30,001 bases of DNA from an uncultured Lachnospiraceae bacterium (GTDB lineage: Bacteria > Bacillota > Clostridia > Lachnospirales > Lachnospiraceae), in the NCBI GenBank assembly GCA_934338765.1, contig CAKRHL010000007.1:1-30001 (forward strand), in the 5' to 3' direction. The notes under the pieces are model-generated. The model was not told where the DNA came from. It saw only the letters and a list, made by a program, of their open reading frames with translations, and searched no databases. Shown here piece by piece: positions 6,494 to 14,690 of the stretch; positions within the stretch are counted from its first letter, which is position 1; the number at the start of each line of letters is the position of its first letter. The translations under genes were made by a program, and so were the position numbers.

Positions 6494-7024
6494 ATGAGTG
6501 AATGGATGATGTTCATGCCGTTATTTGCAGTAAAGGCATGGCTGGTTGTTACAATTATCGTTATTATTGCGCTGGTTGCAGGTCTCGTTGCGCTGAGCAT
6601 TTACGGTAAAAAACTGCAGACACGTCAGGAGGAGTCTCAGAAGCAGCTTCAGGCAGCAGCACAGAACGCTTCTTTTCTTGTCATTGACAAAAAGAAAATG
6701 AAGCTAAAGGATTCCGGACTTCCTCAGCTGGTGATCGATCAGACGCCGAAGCGTTTCCGTGGTCAGAAGGTGCCGATCGTTAAGGCAAAGATTGGAAATC
6801 AGATCATGTCTCTGATGTGCGACGAAAAGATCTTTGAGCAGATTCCTGTAAAGAAGTCTGTTAAAGCAAGAGTAAGCGGTATTTATATTCTGGAAGTGCA
6901 TGGACTTCGTTCTACGCTGGAAACACCAACGAAAAAGCGTTCCTTCCGTGCAAAGATGCAGGACAAGCTGTCCGGCATGCAGGCCAAAGCCCAGGCTGAG
7001 GTTGACAAAACCAAAAAGAAGTAA
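6494..7024 (+). CDS. Conserved-looking single-pass membrane protein, unknown function
   Basis: A 176-residue protein I do not recognise. One strong transmembrane helix spans about residues 13-37. A short basic, Gln-rich segment (38-56) follows, then a compact region at about 60-145 rich in beta-strand patterns and Lys (for example QKVPIVKAKIGNQIMSLMCD). The end is a Lys/Ala-rich helix (KMQDKLSGMQAKAQAEVDKT). The topology suggests a soluble domain tethered to the membrane. AAAGG stands about 14 bases before the ATG, so a start at one of the next in-frame ATGs (residue 5, 6 or 8) is possible. It lies 71 bases after plsC and probably belongs to the same transcript. Its stop codon directly abuts that of the convergent DUF1934 gene. 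Confidence 0.75.
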   Translation: MSEWMMFMPLFAVKAWLVVTIIVIIALVAGLVALSIYGKKLQTRQEESQKQLQAAAQNASFLVIDKKKMKLKDSGLPQLVIDQTPKRFRGQKVPIVKAKIGNQIMSLMCDEKIFEQIPVKKSVKARVSGIYILEVHGLRSTLETPTKKRSFRAKMQDKLSGMQAKAQAEVDKTKKK

Positions 7025-7465
7025 TTACGATGTTTCTACGATAGATATGGACATGCTGCACTCGCTGACGGGACTGCCATTCATGTGGAGCCGGTATGAC
7101 AGATCTACAGAGATCACCCCATCTTCTTCGGTGACCTTCAGATCAGAAGTGTCGATACTGAGAGGCAACGCTCCCAGCGGGGTCTGATAAAGAGTTTTAT
7201 GAGCTGTACCAGGTGAAAAATGCATTTTTACCGGTGCAGCTCCTTTTTTGCTTAATATGACATTATCCGGATCGATTTTCAGCATACAGGGAACTGCTGC
7301 CGGAGGGGTGTCGGTGTTATCCTCGGGATCCGGATATTCCTCGTACCGGATAATATGCTTTCCACGGAAAAAAGCATATTTTCCTAACTGCTTTGTTTCG
7401 ATGGTATTTTCATCGTCATCCGTCAGATGGCGGCCGACGATAGAGATCAGTACATTTTCATTCAT
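7025..7465 (-). CDS. DUF1934 (YwiB-like) beta-barrel protein
   Basis: A 146-residue protein with the features of DUF1934, a small cytosolic calycin-like beta-barrel family. These are an N-terminal strand with an I-x-G element (VLISIVGRH), a central YFSPG-type block (here KMHFSPGTAHKTLYQTPLG), and a final strand pair ending in DLSYRLHMNG. The biochemical function of the family is not established. The start is supported by AAAGGAT about 10 bases upstream. A TGGACA-N17-TACAAT promoter stands 70 bases further upstream. The gene runs tail to tail into the plus-strand membrane protein with no bases between stop codons. Confidence 0.85.
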   Translation of the reverse strand: MNENVLISIVGRHLTDDDENTIETKQLGKYAFFRGKHIIRYEEYPDPEDNTDTPPAAVPCMLKIDPDNVILSKKGAAPVKMHFSPGTAHKTLYQTPLGALPLSIDTSDLKVTEEDGVISVDLSYRLHMNGSPVSECSMSISIVETS

Positions 7466-7535
7466 AATGTCAGGTATCCTTTCCCGGCCCGCAGGTTTCA
7501 GACCCTGGGCACAATAGCGAATTTTTTTCCTTGTT

Positions 7536-7564
7536 ATTGTACGGGATGTGGGAGAGAATGTCCA
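7536..7564 (-). promoter_or_regulatory. Sigma-A promoter of the DUF1934 gene
   Basis: On the minus strand TGGACA (7564-7559), 17 bases, then TACAAT (7541-7536). The match is good at both elements. The predicted leader is about 64 bases. The transcript would start just downstream of spoIIR, so the two minus-strand genes are probably separate units. Confidence 0.65.
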
Positions 7565-7597
7565 GCCGGGCGGATGAAAAACAGCTCCCGGAAGGGG

Positions 7598-8362
7598 TTA
7601 ATCCAGCTTATCACGGATAAAGTCGCAGGCTGCAGAATGGATTTCCAGAGATTCATATTCCTCCGGGGAAAGGGAGCGCTGCAGCTTTTTTTTGGAATCT
7701 GCCGGGACTACGGCATGGGTTTCATCCACGAAGCAGAGACTTGGAAAGAGCACGCACCACCAGTTGTGGCCGGAGGCGGCACCAATACGTACGCACAGGG
7801 CTTCATAATTACCTGCCGGAAAACGCAGGTCTCCATAATCCTTTACGGGGAAATACTGGTTTCCGAGGGTAACACTGACCGGATAGGAAAAGCCCTCCCG
7901 GCAGATCATTTCCTGTGCCTTCTGCTCTACGGCGGGAATCTGGGACAAGATCTGATTTCTGGCATCCCGCACGGAGGATGTATTGTTCAGGCTGTTTTGG
8001 AGGCTATTGATGATAGCATCGCGCACCTTGAGCTTTAATGCCTGATCCCTTTTTGTGTCGCTGTTGGCAATAACATGGAGACGGATCACCTGAGAGGCAA
8101 TATTTTCCTGAATTTTTTCGGGAGATTCCCGGTACCCGGTCAGAACGGCATCAGGACCTGTACTTAATGTAACAGAGGAAACGCTGCGGGACAGGGAGGT
8201 TTCGCAATGCAGGATCCGGAGTCCCAGTAGCAGCAGCGTAAAAGCCATGGCGTACAGGAAGATCAAAATCAGTATTTTTGGGGACAATATTGTTGGCAGT
8301 TGTTCCAAAAGGACCCAGCGTACCTTTTTGTTATTTTTTGAATTATTTGATATACGATACAT
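7598..8362 (-). CDS. spoIIR: Stage II sporulation protein R
   Basis: SpoIIR is made in the forespore and crosses to the mother-cell side of the septum. There it activates the protease SpoIIGA to process pro-sigma-E. The 254-residue protein has a basic N-terminus, a hydrophobic anchor at about 29-49, and the conserved SpoIIR domain from about residue 93. Family blocks visible are RLHVIANSDTKRDQALKLKV, YPVSVTLGNQYFP, YGDLRFPAGNYEALCVRIG, and HNWWCVLFPSLCFVD. AAAGGAA supports the start. A sigma-F-like promoter lies upstream, which fits its known forespore control. It is divergent from the penicillin-binding protein gene. It shows that the organism's lineage sporulates. Confidence 0.95.
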   Translation of the reverse strand: MYRISNNSKNNKKVRWVLLEQLPTILSPKILILIFLYAMAFTLLLLGLRILHCETSLSRSVSSVTLSTGPDAVLTGYRESPEKIQENIASQVIRLHVIANSDTKRDQALKLKVRDAIINSLQNSLNNTSSVRDARNQILSQIPAVEQKAQEMICREGFSYPVSVTLGNQYFPVKDYGDLRFPAGNYEALCVRIGAASGHNWWCVLFPSLCFVDETHAVVPADSKKKLQRSLSPEEYESLEIHSAACDFIRDKLD

Positions 8363-8422
8363 ATTTATATTCCTTTCCGTTTTTATGTATGTCCGCGAAA
8401 CATTTTGTTGATCGATATGAAG

Positions 8423-8450
8423 ATTTTTGCCCGATTGCCGAAAAATATAC
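8423..8450 (-). promoter_or_regulatory. Candidate sigma-F promoter of spoIIR
   Basis: On the minus strand GTATA (8450-8446), 14 bases, then GGCAAAAAT (8431-8423). This fits GYATA-N15-GGNNANANT except for a spacer one base short. The -10 element ends 60 bases before the start codon. In B. subtilis spoIIR is a sigma-F gene, so the context agrees. Confidence 0.5.
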
Positions 8451-8520
8451 AGCGGGAATAAAAATTGAGGAAAATGATCTGTATTTCTTCACTATTTAAG
8501 AAATAAATATGACAAGAATC

Positions 8521-8549
8521 TTATGAATTTATGAAAACGACAGTATAAT
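8521..8549 (+). promoter_or_regulatory. Probable promoter of the penicillin-binding protein gene
   Basis: A perfect TATAAT at 8544-8549 lies 17 bases after a weak TTATGA. The predicted transcript start is near 8556, leaving about 50 bases before the chosen start codon. Confidence 0.5.
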
Positions 8550-8607
8550 GGTGCAATTTTGAAAGAAATATGCTATGATAACCACATTAGAAAGGCGTGA
8601 TAAAAGT

Positions 8608-11001
8608 ATGAATTATTCAGAAAGAGGCAGAGCATCAGGAAACTCTGCAAAGAGGCCGGTCTCTGCAGCACAGACGGGCAAGGGACGGAAGGCAAAACGC
8701 AAAAAGAAGCATCCAAAGCTTCGTTTGTTCTTTAAGATATTATTTTTGCTGATCCTGCTGGCAATTCTGGCAGTCGTTGGATTGTTTTATTTTAAGTATG
8801 GCAACACGCTGCTGAAATGGCAGTCAGAGGCAAAAAAGATGGTTCAGGCATCCACCGAGGATACCTTTAAGTCTTCTGAGGCAAGCTTTATTTATGATTC
8901 CAGCGGAAAGGTTCTGGCAAAGCTCAAGGGAGATCATGATTCCTATTACCTGACCTTTGACAAGATCCCGCAGTATGTGAAGGATGCGTTTGTAGTGACC
9001 GAGGATCGTGATTTTTACAAGCATGCCGGCTATGATCCAAAGGCACTGATCAGCGCGGGAGTCACTTTGTTTCTCAACAAACTGAGAGGACAGGATGCCA
9101 CCAGAGGTGCCAGCACCATTACACAGCAGCTTGCCCGTAATATTTTTACGGATTATCTGCCGTATACGGATAAATCCTACTCCCGTAAGGTCAAGGAGAT
9201 CTTTGTGGCTACGGAGATGGAGAAGAAATATTCCAAGGACCAGATCCTGGAGTTTTATATCAATAATGTATTTTTTGCAAACGGCTATTATGGTATCGAG
9301 GCAGCCAGCCGCGGTTATTTCAGTAAGTCTGTATCGGATCTGAATCTGGCAGAGGTGGCATTTGTATGTTCTATTCCAAATCGTCCTCAGAGCTACGATC
9401 CGCTGGAGCATTTTGACAATACGGTCAAGCGTAAAAACCGTATTCTCGATCAGATGCTGTCCCAGAAATTTATCTCGGCAGCAGAGTACAGCGATGCATA
9501 TTATTCTGATATTGTGATGAAGCCGGCAAAGGAGATCAAGAATCAGAATTATCTCACGACCTATGCGGTGAGCTGTGCGACCAAGGCATTGATGCAGAAG
9601 CAGGGCTTTGAGTTCCGATACGAGTTTTCATCGGATGCCGATCGCGCCAGCTATGATACGGAGTATAAGGATTCCTATGAGGAGTGTTATAAACTGCTTC
9701 ATTCGGCAGGATACAATATATATACATCCCTGAATAAAAAGATACAGGCGAAGCTTCAGAAAGCGGTCAATGACCAGCTGGCGGGCTTTACGGAGCAGAC
9801 AAAGGGCGTTTATGCTATGCAGGGAGCAGCCACCTGTATCAATAACAAGACAGGAAAAGTCGTTGCAATCGTTGGCGGACGTAAGCAGAAATCCACAAGT
9901 GGCTATACCATTAACCGTGGATTCCAGAGCTATCGTCAGCCGGGAAGCTGTTTTAAGCCGATCGCAGTCTATACACCGGCGCTGGAGCATGGATATACTG
10001 CCAACAGCATCGTAGACGATACGTATTTTAAAGACGGTCCGCGAAACGCAGACGGCCGTTATCTTGGCAAGATCCCGCTGCGCACCGCGGTGGAGAAGTC
10101 TAAAAACGTCGTTGCATGGAGGATCTTTGAGGAGCTGACACCGGCAGTGGGCTTAAGCTATGTCAAGAAAATGAACTTTTCCAAGATCGTGGACAGCGAT
10201 TATGTTCCGGCGGCATCCCTCGGTGGTCTCACCAACGGTGCCAGCACGGTGGAGATGGCATCGGCATATGCTACCCTCGTCAACAACGGCAAATTCCGTA
10301 ATCCAACCTGTATCAAAAAGATTACGGATTATGATGGCAATGTGGTCGTCAATATGAATAAACTCACAAAGCAGAAGCAGGTATATAAGCCGGAGGCTGC
10401 AGAGGCCATGACAGATATCCTCAAGGGAGTACTGGTGCGTGGTACGGCAGCAGGCAAGCAGCTCAGCAACATGGCATGTGCCGGCAAGACCGGTACTACC
10501 AGTGATAAAAAGGATGGCTGGTTCTGTGGATATACACCGTATTATTCTACAGCTGTCTGGGTTGGTTATGACAATCCGAGGGCTGTAAGCAATCTGTACG
10601 GAAGCACATATCCTCTGTATATCTGGCATGAGTTTATGGAGGATATCCATAGCGGTCTGGAGTATGCAGATTTTGTATATGATACCGGAAGCTCTGACGG
10701 GGACAGCAAGGATTATACCACCACCACAGAGAGAGCCGAGGCAACAAAGGAGCCAAAGGAAACCGTTGATCCGGATGCTACCAAGACGGAGACGGAGGAT
10801 ACAGATACCGAGCCGGTTAAGACAGATAAACCGCAGGGAGATAATAGCACTGATCAGACTACACCGGATGACAGTCAGGGGGACAATAGCGGCGATAACA
10901 CCACTGTAGCGACTGCAAAGCCGCAGAAGCCTGCTCAGGATGACACCAATTATGATGATGTAGGGCAGGAGACAACGGTGGAGGATGTCACAGGAGAGTG
11001 A
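8608..11001 (+). CDS. Class A penicillin-binding protein (glycosyltransferase/transpeptidase)
   Basis: A bifunctional peptidoglycan synthase that polymerises lipid II and cross-links stem peptides outside the membrane. I choose the ATG at 8608 (797 residues) because AGAAAGGCGTGAT, close to a full anti-Shine-Dalgarno complement, precedes it. A very basic cytoplasmic tail leads to one membrane helix at about 36-60. The GT51 domain shows TEDRDFYKH with catalytic Glu132, and GASTITQQLARN. The transpeptidase domain shows Ser447-Cys-Phe-Lys450, Ser498-Lys-Asn500 and Lys627-Thr-Gly. The last 90 residues are an acidic Thr/Asp-rich tail of unknown role. It probably heads an operon with the DUF218 gene 34 bases downstream. 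Confidence 0.96.
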   Translation: MNYSERGRASGNSAKRPVSAAQTGKGRKAKRKKKHPKLRLFFKILFLLILLAILAVVGLFYFKYGNTLLKWQSEAKKMVQASTEDTFKSSEASFIYDSSGKVLAKLKGDHDSYYLTFDKIPQYVKDAFVVTEDRDFYKHAGYDPKALISAGVTLFLNKLRGQDATRGASTITQQLARNIFTDYLPYTDKSYSRKVKEIFVATEMEKKYSKDQILEFYINNVFFANGYYGIEAASRGYFSKSVSDLNLAEVAFVCSIPNRPQSYDPLEHFDNTVKRKNRILDQMLSQKFISAAEYSDAYYSDIVMKPAKEIKNQNYLTTYAVSCATKALMQKQGFEFRYEFSSDADRASYDTEYKDSYEECYKLLHSAGYNIYTSLNKKIQAKLQKAVNDQLAGFTEQTKGVYAMQGAATCINNKTGKVVAIVGGRKQKSTSGYTINRGFQSYRQPGSCFKPIAVYTPALEHGYTANSIVDDTYFKDGPRNADGRYLGKIPLRTAVEKSKNVVAWRIFEELTPAVGLSYVKKMNFSKIVDSDYVPAASLGGLTNGASTVEMASAYATLVNNGKFRNPTCIKKITDYDGNVVVNMNKLTKQKQVYKPEAAEAMTDILKGVLVRGTAAGKQLSNMACAGKTGTTSDKKDGWFCGYTPYYSTAVWVGYDNPRAVSNLYGSTYPLYIWHEFMEDIHSGLEYADFVYDTGSSDGDSKDYTTTTERAEATKEPKETVDPDATKTETEDTDTEPVKTDKPQGDNSTDQTTPDDSQGDNSGDNTTVATAKPQKPAQDDTNYDDVGQETTVEDVTGE

Positions 11002-11035
11002 TCCGCACCTGTGGATGCAAGAGGAAGTGACCGGT

Positions 11036-11800
11036 ATGAAGAGGAAAAAAGCAGTGATGATAGGACTACTGATTCTGGCAGCTTTATGCATAGGCTATTT
11101 TGTGTTGTATATTACAGCGGTAGATGCCACCAACAGGTTTACATGGTTCTGGCTGCTGGCGGGAGCGGGACTGCTGTCATGTGACGGATTGTTATTTTTA
11201 CTGCAGCGTCAGGGTTATCACATGCCGGAGAAGCTGCGGCTGTGTATTATGGCGGTGGCAGGTCTGTTTGTCGTGATATTTCTGGTGACAGAGGGTGTCA
11301 TTATAGGATATGGCAGGAGTCAGCCGGATCAGGGAGCGGATTATGCGATCGTGCTGGGAGCCAGAGTGATCGGCAGGAGACCATCGTACAATCTGGAAAA
11401 GCGTCTGGAAAAGGCATATGATTATCTGCGGGAGAATCCGGATACAAAGGCAGTCTTGTCCGGCGGCCGGGGTCCTGGAGAAGATATCAGTGAGGCACAG
11501 GCAATGTGTGACTATCTGGTAAAGCGCGGGATATCAAAAGATCGCCTGATCCCGGAGGACCGTTCGGTCAATACCGATCAGAATCTGGAATACAGTCTGC
11601 AAAAGCTGTCGTCACCAAAAGCGAAAGTTGTGCTGGTAAGTAACCGGTTCCATATTTACCGTGCCGTGAGGATCGCACAGAAAAAGGGGATGGCACATGT
11701 ACAGGGGCTTGGTTCTGTGATAAAATGGTATACAGTACCCAATATGTATGTGAGAGAAGCTTTTGCGGTGATCAAGTACAAGCTGTGCGGGCAGATATAG
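11036..11800 (+). CDS. YdcF/SanA-like DUF218 membrane protein
   Basis: A 254-residue protein with three predicted membrane helices (about 6-27, 34-55 and 65-88) and a C-terminal DUF218 domain. The domain shows DYAIVLGARVIGRRPSYNLE, a conserved AVLSGGRGPGEDISEA block, the SVNTDQNLEYS element, and a closing VVLVSNRFHIYRA strand. DUF218 proteins such as SanA and ElyC affect envelope integrity and undecaprenyl-phosphate metabolism in E. coli, but the reaction is not settled. The ATG at 11036 is preceded by AGAGGAAGTGA; upstream in-frame ATGs at 10985 and 11015 are less likely. It follows the penicillin-binding protein directly, which fits an envelope role. Confidence 0.9.
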   Translation: MKRKKAVMIGLLILAALCIGYFVLYITAVDATNRFTWFWLLAGAGLLSCDGLLFLLQRQGYHMPEKLRLCIMAVAGLFVVIFLVTEGVIIGYGRSQPDQGADYAIVLGARVIGRRPSYNLEKRLEKAYDYLRENPDTKAVLSGGRGPGEDISEAQAMCDYLVKRGISKDRLIPEDRSVNTDQNLEYSLQKLSSPKAKVVLVSNRFHIYRAVRIAQKKGMAHVQGLGSVIKWYTVPNMYVREAFAVIKYKLCGQI

Positions 11801-11815
11801 ATACAATATAGAATA

Positions 11816-11838
11816 GGAGTCCTGCAAAGGGGCAGGAG
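11816..11838 (+). promoter_or_regulatory. Hairpin that can hide the azlC ribosome binding site
   Basis: TCCTGC (11820-11825) can pair with GCAGGA (11832-11837), which overlaps the azlC Shine-Dalgarno AGGAG (11834-11838). TCCT can alternatively pair with an upstream AGGA (11816-11819). The two pairings are mutually exclusive, so translation could be switched. Confidence 0.4.
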
Positions 11839-11847
11839 AAAGATACG

Positions 11848-12537
11848 ATGGATGATTTTAAACGGGGGATGCGGGATGGCATCCCCATTGCTATGGGATA
11901 TGTACCGGTAAGCTTTACCTTTGGCCTGATGGCGGTATCCGTGGGGATGACCTGGTGGCAGGCGTTACTGATTTCTGTGACCAATCTGACCTCGGCCGGC
12001 CAGTTTGCCGGATTGGATATTATGGCAGCCGGTGGGGCTTATATGGAGATGGCGCTGACAGAGTTCATTATAAATCTGCGCTATGCACTGATGTCCCTGT
12101 CGTTGTCCCAGAAGCTGGACAATTCCATGACGTTACCCCATCGTTTTGCCATAAGCTACGGCATTACCGATGAGATCTTTGGTGTGGCATCAAGCCGCAG
12201 CGGAGAGGTGGGAAAGTATTATTTATATGGATTGATCAGTATTCCTTTTGTGGGCTGGCAGGCGGGCACATTGTTTGGTGCGCTGCTGGGAGGCGTATTG
12301 CCGCCTATGGTCAGTGATGCCCTTGGTATTGCCATCTATGGTATGTTTTTGGCGATCATTATTCCACAGGCGAGGGAGGACAGCGCCTGTCTGAAGGTCA
12401 TACTGGCAGCGGTGGCCATGAGCTGTTGTTTCCACTGGATCCCGTTTTTAAAGCATGTGTCCTCCGGATTTGTGATCATTATCTGCGCCGTTGCAGCGTC
12501 AGCGCTGGGAGCGTGGCTGTATCCCATTGAGGAATAG
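11848..12537 (+). CDS. azlC: AzlC family branched-chain amino acid exporter, large subunit
   Basis: A 229-residue polytopic protein of the AzlC/YgaZ family. Together with a small AzlD partner it exports branched-chain amino acids, or related compounds, across the membrane. The N-terminal block (RDGIPIAMGYVPVSFTFGLM) and the NLTSAGQFAGL segment are diagnostic. The central EFIINLRYALMSLSLSQKL block is also typical. Length is normal. GGAGAAAG lies 6-10 bases before the start, partly inside a possible hairpin. It follows the DUF218 gene by 47 bases with no terminator between. The partner azlD begins 98 bases after its stop, a wider gap than usual for this pair. Confidence 0.95.
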   Translation: MDDFKRGMRDGIPIAMGYVPVSFTFGLMAVSVGMTWWQALLISVTNLTSAGQFAGLDIMAAGGAYMEMALTEFIINLRYALMSLSLSQKLDNSMTLPHRFAISYGITDEIFGVASSRSGEVGKYYLYGLISIPFVGWQAGTLFGALLGGVLPPMVSDALGIAIYGMFLAIIIPQAREDSACLKVILAAVAMSCCFHWIPFLKHVSSGFVIIICAVAASALGAWLYPIEE

Positions 12538-12635
12538 TCCTGTACCATTTTAGTGTGCCGGGGCGGGATGGGGCGTATATGATGTGCCTGTGGCATGGAA
12601 ACGGCAGGGCTTAGGAAAGGTTTGGTTATATCAAT

Positions 12636-12953
12636 ATGCAGACGATGAAATTCTTTATATATTTGTTCATTTGTGCAGGGGTTACTTACCTGATCCGTAT
12701 GGTTCCCTTTGTACTTTGCAGAGGGAAGCTGGAAAATCAATATATCCGCTCCTTTTTGTTCTATGTGCCGTATGCGGTGCTGGGAGCGATGACGTTTCCG
12801 GCAATCTTTACATCTACGGGCTCTATGGCTTCCGGGACGGCAGGAACTGTTGTGGCGCTGATCCTGGCGTATCGCAGAAAAGGACTTTTGCAGGTGGCGG
12901 TAGGAGCGTGTGCGGCTGCATTTTTGGTGGAGCTGCTCCGGGTGCTTTTGTAG
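12636..12953 (+). CDS. azlD: AzlD family branched-chain amino acid exporter, small subunit
   Basis: A 105-residue hydrophobic protein with about four membrane helices, the normal size for AzlD/YgaH. The conserved start of helix one to two is visible as GVTYLIRMVPFVLCRGKL, and FLFYVPYAVLGAMTFPAIF is the typical second block. It forms the exporter with AzlC. AGGAAAGG lies 16 bases before the ATG used here, so the ATG three codons later, or another nearby start, is possible. The glycosyltransferase gene begins 15 bases after its stop, so the genes are probably cotranscribed. Confidence 0.93.
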   Translation: MQTMKFFIYLFICAGVTYLIRMVPFVLCRGKLENQYIRSFLFYVPYAVLGAMTFPAIFTSTGSMASGTAGTVVALILAYRRKGLLQVAVGACAAAFLVELLRVLL

Positions 12954-12968
12954 AAAGGAAGGGCGGGA

Positions 12969-13928
12969 ATGACCACATTCAGCTTATGTATGATCGTAAA
13001 GAACGAAGAAAAGGTGTTGGCGCGCTGTCTTGATTCCCTGGCAGATATTATGGACGAGATCATTATTGTGGATACGGGATCTACGGACAGGACCAAAGAG
13101 ATTGCGTCCCGCTATACGGACAAGATATATGATTTTACGTGGATCGATGATTTTTCGGCTGCCAGAAACTTTGCGGCCTCCAAGGCTGTTATGGAATATA
13201 TTTATACCGCAGATGCCGATGAGCTTGTGGATCCGGACAATCACAGAAAACTGCAGCAGCTCAAGGAGGTGCTTTTGCCGGAGGTAGAGATCGTGCAGAT
13301 GTATTACTGCAATGATCTGGGGGATTACAATACAACAGGAAATTTTGAGAAGGAGCTTCGTCCGAAGCTTTACCGCAGACAGAGAGAATTTACATGGATC
13401 GATCCCATTCATGAAACACTGCGTCTTGATCCGGTTGTATTTGACAGTGAGATCGAGATCCTTCACCGGCCGCAGAGCCGGCATAGCTCCAGAGATCTGG
13501 CTGCCCTGCAGAGGCTTCATGGTCAGGGGATCGTTCTGTCCCCAAAGCTGCATCATATGTACGCTATGGAGCTTTTTATTGCCGGGGAGGATCGGGACTT
13601 TCTGGCGGCAGAGGAGACCTTTCTGGAGTCTGCAGAACAGCAGTCCCGCAGCGAAGCGGAGGTTATGGAGGCGGTTTGCGTGCTGGCGCATATCTACCGG
13701 CTCAAGGGGGACGTGCATCATTTTATGACATACAGTCTCAAGGGGGCTGCCATGGGAGGCTGTGCGGAGCTGTGCTGTGAGCTTGGTGCTTATTACGAGG
13801 CGTGCAGTGAATGTCAGGAAGCCGCCATGTGGTATTATAATGCAGCCCATGAGACGGAAAGTATATTAAATATTGCCTGTCATACCACGATCCCACAGGA
13901 GGCTCTGAAACGTCTGGGAGCTTTATAA
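12969..13928 (+). CDS. Family 2 glycosyltransferase with C-terminal helical repeats
   Basis: A 319-residue cytosolic GT-A glycosyltransferase. The first 90 residues show the GT2 hallmarks: SLCMIVKNEEKVLARCLDSL, IIIVDTGSTDRTKEIA, the WIDDFSAARNFA block, and an acidic metal and sugar-nucleotide motif, Asp82-Ala-Asp84-Glu. From about residue 170 the protein is helical, with TPR-like spacing. This architecture is shared with SunS-like and related enzymes that glycosylate proteins or peptides. Acceptor and sugar are unknown. A clear ribosome binding site (GAAAGGAAGGG) precedes the ATG. Its place after azlCD looks like operon membership rather than functional linkage, while the acylation operon downstream may share a target polymer. 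Confidence 0.9.
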   Translation: MTTFSLCMIVKNEEKVLARCLDSLADIMDEIIIVDTGSTDRTKEIASRYTDKIYDFTWIDDFSAARNFAASKAVMEYIYTADADELVDPDNHRKLQQLKEVLLPEVEIVQMYYCNDLGDYNTTGNFEKELRPKLYRRQREFTWIDPIHETLRLDPVVFDSEIEILHRPQSRHSSRDLAALQRLHGQGIVLSPKLHHMYAMELFIAGEDRDFLAAEETFLESAEQQSRSEAEVMEAVCVLAHIYRLKGDVHHFMTYSLKGAAMGGCAELCCELGAYYEACSECQEAAMWYYNAAHETESILNIACHTTIPQEALKRLGAL

Positions 13929-13997
13929 AGACAAGGACGGCAATGACTGATCCGTGTCATGGCATCAGGGGAATTGTGCAAAAAAGATAAAATGTAT

Positions 13998-14027
13998 TGA
14001 CTTATAGGAAATGACGAATATATAATC
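13998..14027 (+). promoter_or_regulatory. Sigma-A promoter of the DUF4358-DHHW-MBOAT-DHHW operon
   Basis: TTGACT (13998-14003), an 18-base spacer, then TATAAT (14022-14027). Both elements are near consensus. The predicted leader is about 50 bases. The rest of the 153-base gap holds a short ATGAC/GTCAT hairpin after the glycosyltransferase stop, but no T tract. Confidence 0.7.
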
Positions 14028-14081
14028 ATATTGGTGCTTTATTTGTAAGTACAAATGAGAACATTGAAATGAGGGTTACCA

Positions 14082-14660
14082 ATGGTTGTAAATAAAGAGA
14101 AGAAACAGCTTATGATCCTGCTGGTATGTGGCGTGCTGATGCTGGCTGTTTCGTTCTGGGCATTTCGGATGGAGATCAGTGCCGGCACGGTAGTGTCAGC
14201 AGATATAGAGGATCGCAGCTTTACCTCCGGGGACGACGGGAAGGATAAAGAGAACGCGGAGACGGCGGCATTGGATACGAAGGCATTTGCCCGGACAGTG
14301 ATCGAGAAGGTAGATTTTGATACAAAGCTGGAGAGGATGGACGACTCTGTTGCGCAAAGTATGATAACGGTATCTTCGGAGGACACCAAAACAGACTTAT
14401 ATATGGGAGAAGGCACAAGTGCAGATGAACTGCTGATCGTTACTGTAAAAGACAGGGACCGGATGGATCAGGAGATTGAAAATGTACAGAAGCATCTGAC
14501 AGATATGCAGCAGTCTTTTCAGGATTATCTGCCCAAGGAGGCCAAAAAGATTGATGATGCCGTGATCCTTCAGAGCGGAAAGTATATTGTGGCATGTGTA
14601 TCAGGTGACAAGGATACGGCAGGCAGCGTGATCAGAGAGCAGTTAAAAGGGAAAAAATAA
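14082..14660 (+). CDS. DUF4358 domain protein, membrane-anchored
   Basis: A 192-residue exported protein with one N-terminal membrane helix at about residues 8-27 and no lipobox. The DUF4358 domain runs from about 62 to 188. Recognisable family features are the short YMGEGTSADELLIVTVKDRD segment, a QSFQDYLPKEAKKIDDA helix, and a closing GKYIVACVSGDKDTA strand. The domain's function is unknown. In Lachnospiraceae such genes are often found beside MBOAT and DHHW genes, as here, which implies an accessory role in polymer acylation outside the membrane. It is the first gene of the operon, and the DHHW lipoprotein begins 30 bases after its stop. Confidence 0.85.
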   Translation: MVVNKEKKQLMILLVCGVLMLAVSFWAFRMEISAGTVVSADIEDRSFTSGDDGKDKENAETAALDTKAFARTVIEKVDFDTKLERMDDSVAQSMITVSSEDTKTDLYMGEGTSADELLIVTVKDRDRMDQEIENVQKHLTDMQQSFQDYLPKEAKKIDDAVILQSGKYIVACVSGDKDTAGSVIREQLKGKK

Positions 14661-14690
14661 AATACCAGTGTGTTGCGGCGGAGGAATAAG

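Noticed and set aside
10153..11091. 312-codon minus-strand frame opposite the penicillin-binding protein
   Set aside because: It is antisense to intact transpeptidase motifs, and its Ile/Leu/Cys-rich composition is a codon-complement artefact.
12538..12635. Frameshifted or missing coding sequence in the azlC-azlD gap
   Set aside because: Both genes are full length and the 98-base gap shows no continuing similarity in other frames. It appears to be plain spacer.
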